Shown piece by piece: positions 8,634 through 14,703 of a stretch of DNA of 36,947 bases. The stretch covers positions 1-36,947 of the forward strand of contig JACMPQ010000066.1 of NCBI GenBank assembly GCA_014377425.1. The letters are read 5' to 3'. Numbering within the stretch: the stretch's first letter is position 1; every line of letters begins with the position of its first letter. A program made the position numbers and the translations under genes. The stretch is from Microbacteriaceae bacterium. GTDB lineage: Bacteria > Actinomycetota > Actinomycetes > Actinomycetales > Microbacteriaceae. The notes under the pieces are model-generated. The model did no database searches. It saw only the letters and a list, made by a program, of their open reading frames with translations, and was not told the origin of the DNA.

Positions 8634-10007
8634 ATGCTTCGCACTGCATCGGTGGGCCGGGGAAAAGTCCTGCAGATCGGAGCCACCCTGAAGGGTATTG
8701 GGGCTGGCCTCGGACTAGACCTCGTCCGTGGCCGCCGGCTTCTCCTGCACCAAATCCCGGTAGCGGTCGCCACCATGATTGTGGCATTGCGGCAACCTGC
8801 CGGATTCAACAGTACAGAGCTGTATGTTCTTCTAGCCGCTGCTGCGATCCTTTCGGCCGCCGGTTTGAGTGGGGTGCTATTGGGCACACAGCGACTCCTT
8901 TGGGCCAAGGTGATCCCCACCCTCGATATCGTCGTCATCTCTTTGCTGGCCGGAATTCCGCAGCACTTCACGCTCAGCATCCTGCTCATCTTCCCGGTGA
9001 TGTGGCTGGCAGCCGAAGTGAATCTTCTGGCGATTGTGCTGCTTGCTCTGCTCCCCGTTCCGCTGGTATGGCTCACCCACGCTCTGCTGCCGATCCCGCT
9101 GCTCGGCCAAGAGTCGCTTCCCTCATTTGCCATACCTCTGGTGGTCGCGATCGCCGGTGTCGGCGTTAACCGCATCACCCTCCGCGAGCGGCTGCGCCGA
9201 AACCTAGCGACTCTGCAATTGCAGGCGCTCTCTGCCGAGCTGCTTGAAAGCCAGCAACGGGTGCTGTCGATTACTCATGAGATCCGCACGCCGCTTACCT
9301 CGGTTGTTGGCTACCTCGATCTTGCCCTCGAAGATGACGATTTGAGCGAACCCACGCGGCATCGGTTGCTTGTAGCGTTACAAAATTCGGATCGTCTGCT
9401 TGTGCTGATCGCGACCCTTTTGCTAACCGCTCGCGAGCGCGATCGCGCTGTTCTGGATCGTGCTGCCCCGGTCGTTCGAGTCACAGTGCCGGTGCCGGTG
9501 CCGGTGCCAGCGCCGGTGCCAGCGCAGGGAGATCTCTCCGAGCTCGTGCACCGTGCGGTGGAAGCGATCGCACCGCTCGCGGCACGCGGAGCAATCACGA
9601 TAGAACGTGGCGATTGGGCCGTCGCCGCGCCACAGGTGCTCGACCCCATCGGGTTTCGCCAGGTTCTCGATAACGTGCTCTCAAACGCGGTGAAATACAA
9701 CCGGCGGCCCGGCAGAGTCACCATTGAGTTGCGCTGGGCCGCGGCGTCCGCTCAGCAATCGGCACGTCGGCTGCTTTGCGTGACCGACACCGGCAACGGG
9801 ATGTCGATGAGCGAACAGTCTCAGCTCTTCCGGCCGTTTTATCGCACCGCTGCCGCCCTTGCCTCAGGGCTTGCGGGCAGCGGCCTCGGCCTAGGCATTA
9901 GCCGAGAGATCATGCGTCGCCTCGGTGGTGACCTCTATCTTGAATCGGAAAGTGGAGCGGGAACGACCGTTTTCGTCCTACTTCCATTGGAATGGCCCGC
10001 GAACTAA
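8634..10007 (+). CDS. Membrane sensor histidine kinase (orphan)
   Basis: A 457-residue sensor kinase. Residues about 38-180 contain five or six hydrophobic helices (for example YVLLAAAAILSAAGLSGVLL and LLAIVLLALLPVPLVWL) with almost no extracellular loop, so it may sense something in or near the membrane. A coiled linker leads to the phosphoacceptor box SITHEIRTPL with H215. The ATPase domain has N351 (VLDNVLSNAVKYN), DTGNGM (G1), FRPFYR (F box) and GSGLGLG (G2). A proline-valine tract at residues 284-297 separates the phosphoacceptor helices from the ATPase domain. AAGG lies 8 bases before the ATG. No response regulator is adjacent; the nearest orphan regulator starts at 13611. The signal is unknown. 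Confidence 0.9.
   Translation: MLRTASVGRGKVLQIGATLKGIGAGLGLDLVRGRRLLLHQIPVAVATMIVALRQPAGFNSTELYVLLAAAAILSAAGLSGVLLGTQRLLWAKVIPTLDIVVISLLAGIPQHFTLSILLIFPVMWLAAEVNLLAIVLLALLPVPLVWLTHALLPIPLLGQESLPSFAIPLVVAIAGVGVNRITLRERLRRNLATLQLQALSAELLESQQRVLSITHEIRTPLTSVVGYLDLALEDDDLSEPTRHRLLVALQNSDRLLVLIATLLLTARERDRAVLDRAAPVVRVTVPVPVPVPAPVPAQGDLSELVHRAVEAIAPLAARGAITIERGDWAVAAPQVLDPIGFRQVLDNVLSNAVKYNRRPGRVTIELRWAAASAQQSARRLLCVTDTGNGMSMSEQSQLFRPFYRTAAALASGLAGSGLGLGISREIMRRLGGDLYLESESGAGTTVFVLLPLEWPAN
9486..9527 (+). repeat. In-frame hexanucleotide repeat (GTGCCG-like) inside the histidine kinase
   Basis: Seven consecutive 6-base units, GTGCCG, GTGCCA or GCGCCG/GCGCAG, encode alternating Val/Ala-Pro at residues 285-298. 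Gain or loss of units would keep the frame and change only the linker length between the dimerisation and ATPase domains. Confidence 0.8.
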
Positions 10008-10045
10008 ATAGGGGCGGAATCCACCGGTGCTCAGTTCGCGGGCCA
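9993..10045. terminator. Candidate bidirectional terminator between convergent genes
   Basis: A 13-bp perfect inverted repeat (9993-10005 and 10033-10045, core GGCCCGCGAAC) flanks a 27-base loop. The left arm covers the last codons of the histidine kinase gene, and the right arm lies 20 bases before the lipoprotein stop. No T run follows, so this is a hairpin-only candidate. Confidence 0.5.
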
Positions 10046-10065
10046 GAATTCACCCCCCGGTGACG

Positions 10066-10836
10066 CTACTGTTTAGCCGGCCCAGCTGCCGCTGCCGCTG
10101 CCGCTGCCGCTGACAGTGTTGTTGGCGTGGTCGGCTTCGGCGTGGTTGCCGGCGTGGTTGCCGGCGTGGTTGCCGGAATGGTTGCCGGCGTGGCCTTCGC
10201 CGCTGACCGGGCTGCTGCCGGTTCCGCGAGGGCGATCGTCAATTGATCAGTCACGGTTTGCTTGGCAAAGGTGGTCGACTTCGCGCCGGTCTGCACCAGA
10301 ATCTCGTAGCTGATGGCGAGGGTCACGCTGCGGGCTTTGGCGGGCAACGGCGGGAGAGTAAGGATCTCGTTGTAGGAAAACGGGGCAGTGATGAGATACC
10401 CGGGGCTTACCGAGGCGGCATCCGTCAAGACCGCTGGGGCGGGGAGAGCACCGTTCGGTCCGGATACCGTGGTGACCACTGACAATCGAGACAAATAAAT
10501 CGACCTATTCGGGTCGGCGGTGAATGAACCGGAGAGGCAGAACGTCAGCGGTTTGTCGGCGGAAGCCAGCCAGCGGTCCATCCCTAGGGTGGACCAGTAA
10601 CTGGCGGAGAAGGTCACGCCGCTGTCCGCTAAATCGCGGTGAGCGGTTCCTGTCGCCAAATCATTCTTGATGGCTATCGGAAGAGCTACCGAACTCGTCG
10701 TTGCACGGGCGGCAGGCGCAGCATCGGGCCCGGTCGAGAAGCTCAGGGGGATGAAACTGCAGCCACTCAAACTCGTTGCTATGACCGCACCAAGAGCAAG
10801 GTGAACAGGAATATGGGAAAAAAATTTGGTCGACAT
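10066..10836 (-). CDS. Putative lipoprotein with Thr/Pro and Ala repeat tail, function unknown
   Basis: A 256-residue protein that I do not recognise as a named family. The N-terminus is a lipoprotein signal: hydrophobic HLALGAVIATSLSGC with the lipidated cysteine at about residue 26. The middle part (about 50-205) looks like a compact beta-rich extracellular domain. The last 50 residues are low complexity: repeated PATT units from a 12-base tandem repeat, then nine alanines in a row from a hexanucleotide repeat, ending GPAKQ. CCGGAG lies 7 bases before the ATG. It is convergent with the histidine kinase and divergent from the membrane glycosyltransferase, so a role in signalling or surface polymer handling is possible but unproven. 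Confidence 0.75.
   Translation of the reverse strand: MSTKFFSHIPVHLALGAVIATSLSGCSFIPLSFSTGPDAAPAARATTSSVALPIAIKNDLATGTAHRDLADSGVTFSASYWSTLGMDRWLASADKPLTFCLSGSFTADPNRSIYLSRLSVVTTVSGPNGALPAPAVLTDAASVSPGYLITAPFSYNEILTLPPLPAKARSVTLAISYEILVQTGAKSTTFAKQTVTDQLTIALAEPAAARSAAKATPATIPATTPATTPATTPKPTTPTTLSAAAAAAAAAGPAKQ
10084..10200 (-). repeat. Two tandem repeats encoding the lipoprotein C-terminal tail
   Basis: Positions 10084-10112 hold a CTGCCG hexamer run encoding polyalanine. Positions about 10139-10195 hold imperfect 12-base units (GGCGTGGTTGCC on the plus strand) encoding repeated PATT. Both preserve the reading frame when copy number changes. Confidence 0.75.
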
Positions 10837-10994
10837 GATCGTCTCCGGATTTCAGGCAGGGGTGGGTTGCCGCCTGAGAGATTACCGGCGCGGCACGGCG
10901 TGATTTCGGGGTAATCGAACAATTGCGGCAATCTTGATGCGATCTTCGACGGAGCCCGTGCTAGCCCTGCGGCGGCGGTGACAGCCTCCTCTCC
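10837..10994. promoter_or_regulatory. Divergent promoter region of the lipoprotein and glycosyltransferase genes
   Basis: This 158-base gap must hold both promoters. No clear -35/-10 pair was identified. The plus-strand gene has no purine-rich ribosome site before its ATG (it reads CCTCCTCTCC), so it may be leaderless or weakly initiated. The minus-strand gene has GGAG. Confidence 0.4.
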
Positions 10995-12440
10995 ATGGAC
11001 ATCGAAAACCCCTATCTCAGGCTTCAGCCCACAATCGACGAAGAATTTGCTTTGGAAGCAGACCAGTACTTTGAGCGCGTGAAACAACTGCCCACCTATC
11101 GCTCCCGCATCGGCTGTGTTATCCCCGCCTACAACGAATCTGACAGCATTTCCGAGGTGCTGGAATCCCTTCTGGCGCAAACGCGGTTGCCGGATGTCAT
11201 CCACGTGGTGGTCAATAACTCCACTGATGACACGGTGGAGGTCGCCAGTCGCTTCGCCGGCGCGCACACCCGCACTATTGCCCGTGTCGAGCAGACAACC
11301 GAAATTTTTGTGCATGACATTGGCGAGAATCCCGATAAAAAGGTCGGCGCTTTGAATTACGGCTTTTCTCTCATCGAGGGTAGCGACTTCATGCTGGGCG
11401 TCGACGGAGACACGACCGCCGAGCGTCATGCCATCGCCCATTTGGAGGCGGAGATCTCCTCCGACTCACGCATGGGCGGCATTTCAGCCATTTACAGCAT
11501 CGACGACACCCGCCTTGGCGGGCCGGTTGCCGGGTTCCTCGTCGCCGGCCAGCGAGCACAGTTCGCGGCCTTCAATATGAAAAACATGCTGCGGGGGCGC
11601 AACATGGCCGTGCTCGGAGGACAGTATTCGATCTTCTCGATGCGAGCCCTCCGAGACGTTATGGCCATCAGCAAACAATCCACCCCCTGGGTGCGTGACA
11701 GTGAGGTAGAGGACTCGCTACTGTCACTTCAAATCAAGAGCGTTGGATACCTGACCAAGATCAGCGCTCATGCCCGAGCGGATGTGGGAGGGATGACCAC
11801 CCTGCGCAGCTTGGACGCGCAGCAGGTGAAATGGAATGCCGGGGCGATCGAACTGATGTGGCCAGGGCAACGCGGCGACACGAAGGGGCAGCCGTTTCAT
11901 CCGAATCTCCGCCTGCGGTGGTTCGAAAATGTCTCGATGGCCATGAACGTTCTGACCCGAGCGCTCTTTGTCATGTTGCTGGCTGGCTCGCTCGCCAACC
12001 ATTCCTTTATATTCGTGCCGCTCTGGCTAATCCCTCCGGTGATTGCCTGCCTGCTCAACGTGCGCACAGCTTTCTCGATGAAGAATCACAACTGGCGCGA
12101 CTTCACCTACGCGCTCTGGGTTTTTCCGGCAGAGTTCTATATGTGGGTGCGGATCGGGCACTTCGTGCGAGCGTGGACAAAGTTTGCTCGCAACAAGCAG
12201 GTTGATAGCTGGGCCGAACAAGCCAAGGCAGAGCGCGGCTCTGGCAATGTGCACCTGATGCCGTTTTTGACCACCCTCGCATTATCTGCGGGGCTCGTGT
12301 TCATCTGGCTGCAGCTCACCCCCAGCATGCAATCGATCGTTCTCACCATTGGCTGGCCCATCCTCGGGGTGACCACCATCGTGCAAACCTTCTTCATGTT
12401 TGTCACCCTGATCAAGCCGCACCGCGGCTTCCGCGTGTAA
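10995..12440 (+). CDS. Membrane-bound family 2 glycosyltransferase (polysaccharide synthase type)
   Basis: A 481-residue processive-type glycosyltransferase, probably polymerising and extruding an exopolysaccharide at the cytoplasmic membrane. The GT-A domain starts at residue 39 (IGCVIPAYNESDSISEVLES). The nucleotide-sugar and metal site is VDGDT, with D137 and D139. The catalytic acidic motif is EVED at 238-241, and a QxxRW-like site appears as QQVKW (277-281), with lysine in place of arginine. The C-terminal 170 residues contain four or more membrane helices, such as RALFVMLLAGSLANHSFIFV and TIGWPILGVTTIVQTFFMFV. Length and order resemble BcsA, IcaA or hyaluronan synthase relatives, but the polymer cannot be named. 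The gene stands alone, facing an orphan response regulator across a shared terminator. Confidence 0.85.
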   Translation: MDIENPYLRLQPTIDEEFALEADQYFERVKQLPTYRSRIGCVIPAYNESDSISEVLESLLAQTRLPDVIHVVVNNSTDDTVEVASRFAGAHTRTIARVEQTTEIFVHDIGENPDKKVGALNYGFSLIEGSDFMLGVDGDTTAERHAIAHLEAEISSDSRMGGISAIYSIDDTRLGGPVAGFLVAGQRAQFAAFNMKNMLRGRNMAVLGGQYSIFSMRALRDVMAISKQSTPWVRDSEVEDSLLSLQIKSVGYLTKISAHARADVGGMTTLRSLDAQQVKWNAGAIELMWPGQRGDTKGQPFHPNLRLRWFENVSMAMNVLTRALFVMLLAGSLANHSFIFVPLWLIPPVIACLLNVRTAFSMKNHNWRDFTYALWVFPAEFYMWVRIGHFVRAWTKFARNKQVDSWAEQAKAERGSGNVHLMPFLTTLALSAGLVFIWLQLTPSMQSIVLTIGWPILGVTTIVQTFFMFVTLIKPHRGFRV

Positions 12441-12463
12441 CTCAGCCAACGAAAGCAACGATA

Positions 12464-12498
12464 AAGCCCGCCGCCCCGGTTATCGGGGCGGCGGGCTT
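12464..12498. terminator. Bidirectional intrinsic terminator between convergent genes
   Basis: A perfect 15-bp GC-rich inverted repeat (12464-12478 and 12484-12498) with a 5-base loop is flanked by AT-rich bases on both sides (ATAA before, TTAT after). It lies between the stops of the glycosyltransferase and the response regulator and should stop both transcripts. Confidence 0.9.
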
Positions 12499-12513
12499 AT
12501 CGTGGCCGAGAAG

Positions 12514-13611
12514 CTAGGCGGCCTCGACCGCAGCCAGGCGGTAGCCGACCCCGCGCACGGTTTCAATCCACCGTGGATTGGTCGAATCGTCATCGAGTTT
12601 GCGCCGCAGGTTGCCCATGTGCGCCTCAATGGCTCGCTTGTCGGCGTCGCTGACAAAGTAGGTGGTGACGTAGCTCTCGCCGTGCAGCCACAGGGTGAGA
12701 TCCGACTTGCTTCGCACCCGGCCACCGGATTGCAGGAGGGCCGACAGCAGGTCGAACTCGGTGCGGGTGAGGTCCAGCTCGACGGAGTTAAGCAAAACCT
12801 GTCGGCGAACCGAGCTCAGTCGTAGACCGTTGTGGCTAAACCAGTCCGCTGGTAGCGGCTCGGGAGCTGAGGTGAGCAGGTCGCTGGATCGAACCGTGGT
12901 TGCCGGGGACATCGCCTGCGACATCGGAACTGTCACCGGCGTGGGCGACGGTGCGCGCATCGAATCACGGGAATGGCCATCGAATGCATCCCGATTGTTC
13001 GGCCCCGACTCCTCGATGACGGGATAGACGAGATCGTCGGGGTTATTGCTGTCATCTGTGCTGTCGGCCGCGTCGTCGGCGCCGTTGGCAGTCAGTGTTC
13101 CGGTGCTGGTGTGGCGCGCAACGCGCTGCGGCACGATCGCGGGAAGCATCGTCGGAAGAGCCTCGATCATGCCTAGGTTGGTACTCGCAGCAGACGTCTC
13201 GCGGAGTGCGGCATCCGGCTGGTCTTCGCGCAATGGCCGCCGAAGAAGCGCGTCTATGCGGGCACGCAGTTCCCGGGGTCGGAATGGTTTCGCGATGTAA
13301 TCATCTGCTCCAGATTGCAAGCCCTGCAGGGTGTCGAATTCTTCGTCCCGACCGGAGACCATGATCAGGTAGCACGGGCTGAAGCGACGGATGCGCTTGG
13401 CTGTTTCGAATCCGTCCATGCCCGGCATATTCACGTCGAGGGTAATAATCGCGGGGTTGTTGTCTTTCACCGCACGGATACCATCCGCGCCATTGGTAGT
13501 GGTGACGGTGTCGAATCCGGCCTGGACCAGGATTTCTTCCAACAGGTTTCGCACGTCAGGATCATCCTCGATGATCACGGCAACCCGCCGCGTTTCTTTT
13601 TCGTAGTCCAT
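12514..13611 (-). CDS. OmpR/PhoB-family response regulator with an unusually long linker
   Basis: A 365-residue DNA-binding regulator. The receiver domain (about 9-125) has the acidic pair D16/D17, phosphoacceptor D59 (TLDVNMPGMDG) and K108 (AKPF). The C-terminal winged helix (about 262-360) ends with the usual RRKLDD...WIETVRGVGYRL. Between them lies about 130 residues of low-complexity Ala/Ser/Thr/Pro/Asp-rich sequence, whereas family members normally have a linker of about 10-20 residues and a total of about 230. The ATG at 13611 has GAAAGG 8 bases upstream; an extension back to 13665 has none. No kinase is adjacent; the orphan kinase at 8634 is a possible partner. A perfect palindrome lies 80 bases upstream of the start. 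Confidence 0.88.
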   Translation of the reverse strand: MDYEKETRRVAVIIEDDPDVRNLLEEILVQAGFDTVTTTNGADGIRAVKDNNPAIITLDVNMPGMDGFETAKRIRRFSPCYLIMVSGRDEEFDTLQGLQSGADDYIAKPFRPRELRARIDALLRRPLREDQPDAALRETSAASTNLGMIEALPTMLPAIVPQRVARHTSTGTLTANGADDAADSTDDSNNPDDLVYPVIEESGPNNRDAFDGHSRDSMRAPSPTPVTVPMSQAMSPATTVRSSDLLTSAPEPLPADWFSHNGLRLSSVRRQVLLNSVELDLTRTEFDLLSALLQSGGRVRSKSDLTLWLHGESYVTTYFVSDADKRAIEAHMGNLRRKLDDDSTNPRWIETVRGVGYRLAAVEAA

Positions 13612-13954
13612 GATTATGACCTTTCGGGTAGGTGCGAGAGCGGTCACCAAACCGAGACACAGCAACTACAGGGCATAGTCGCCGCGTCCCTGCCGCACCT
13701 TTGTCGCTCGACAAAGGTGCGGCCGTGGTGCCGTTGTGCCGCGATGAGCTACTTGACGTTCGGGCCGCGGAAAAAGATTTCTCACCGCGGTCTGAATTAG
13801 TTAGGGCTAAGCAAAGGAGTTCATCAAGACGCTCCGACCCTATCGGGAATGATGCATTTGGAACCGGAAAATTGCAGAAAGTGGCCCGCAGATAGACCGA
13901 AGATTGACCGAGTTTTTGCCGAATCATCCGGCAGTGGTGTGGAGCCCCGTCGGC
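13612..13954. other. Gene-free interval upstream of the long-linker response regulator
   Basis: No credible coding sequence, tRNA or rRNA is visible here. The notable element is the 15-bp-arm palindrome at 13692-13723. The promoter of the response regulator must lie in its first 150 bases or so, but I cannot place -35 and -10 boxes confidently. Confidence 0.5.
13692..13723. promoter_or_regulatory. Perfect 32-base palindrome, candidate operator or hairpin
   Basis: Arms 13692-13706 and 13709-13723 are exact reverse complements over 15 bases, separated by only two bases (CT). The AT-containing core ACCTTTGTCG/CGACAAAGGT is mirrored. There is no T run on either side, and the kdpE transcript already has a nearer hairpin, so a protein-binding site for the response regulator gene is more likely than a terminator. 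Confidence 0.6.
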
Positions 13955-13981
13955 GCTGGCTGCACCGGGTGCAATGCCAGC
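13955..13981 (-). terminator. Candidate terminator of the kdp operon
   Basis: Arms GCTGGC and GCCAGC (13955-13960, 13976-13981) enclose TGCACC-G-GGTGCA with a 2-base bulge. The hairpin begins six bases past the kdpE stop. There is no T run. Confidence 0.55.
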
Positions 13982-13986
13982 TGTGT

Positions 13987-14700
13987 TTAGGCCTCGGACG
14001 CCTCCTGGTCGATGGCATCCGGGCTAAACCGGTAACCCATTCCGGCCACCGTCAGCAGGTACCGCGGTTGCGACGGGACCGGTTCGAGCTTCTTCCGCAA
14101 CTGTGCCAAATAGAGGCGCAGGTACCCGCTGTCTTTGGTGTGATGGGGTCCCCACACCTCGGTAAGCAGATCCTCCCGGGTCACCAAGCGGCCCGGATTT
14201 TGCACCAAAAGCTCCAGGATGCGCCACTCGGTGGGAGTCAGTCGCACCGACTCGGCCAAGGACGATCGAGTGCGAACTATTTGCTTGGCCGAGAAATCGA
14301 CGGTGGCCTCGCCAAAGGCGGTCACCGGTTCCTCATCTCCGGTGGAGGTGCGCCTGGTGAGGGCGCGGATGCGTGCCAAAAGTTCGTCGATCGAGAACGG
14401 TTTAGTGACGTAGTCATCCGCTCCCGCATCGAGGGCCTCCACTTTTTCGGCCGCGCCGGTGCGCCCAGATACCACGAGTATCGGTACCTGACTCCAGCCG
14501 CGCAAGCCCTGAATGACCTCCACCCCGTTCATATTGGGCATCCCGAGATCGAGCATGATCAAATCCGGATGCTCGGCGATGGCCCGGTCGAGGGCCTGAA
14601 CCCCATCGGCGGCGGTAACGATTTCGTAGCCGCGCGCGCCCAGAGTGATCTTCAGTGCGCGCAGAATCTGGGGATCGTCGTCAGCGATGAGAATTTTCAC
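13987..14700 (-). CDS. kdpE: KdpE response regulator of potassium transport
   Basis: A 237-residue OmpR-family regulator that activates kdp transcription when phosphorylated by KdpD. The receiver domain has D8/D9, phosphoacceptor D51 (IMLDLGMPNMNG) and K100 (VTKPF). The winged-helix domain occupies about 130-225, with LTPTEWRILELLVQNPGRLV and LRKKLEPVPSQPRYLLTVAGMGYRF, which are characteristic of KdpE. Length is normal. It starts three bases after the kdpD stop and is the last gene of the operon, followed by a hairpin. Its probable DNA target is the phased repeat array at 21993-22043. Confidence 0.96.
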   Translation of the reverse strand: MKILIADDDPQILRALKITLGARGYEIVTAADGVQALDRAIAEHPDLIMLDLGMPNMNGVEVIQGLRGWSQVPILVVSGRTGAAEKVEALDAGADDYVTKPFSIDELLARIRALTRRTSTGDEEPVTAFGEATVDFSAKQIVRTRSSLAESVRLTPTEWRILELLVQNPGRLVTREDLLTEVWGPHHTKDSGYLRLYLAQLRKKLEPVPSQPRYLLTVAGMGYRFSPDAIDQEASEA

Positions 14701-14703
14701 GTT

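Noticed and set aside
10861-10994. CTCTCAGGC on the minus strand with GGAGAG about 110 bases upstream, resembling part of a glycine riboswitch
   Set aside because: The conserved CCGAAGG-GCAA core is not present between them, and the downstream gene is a lipoprotein unrelated to glycine.
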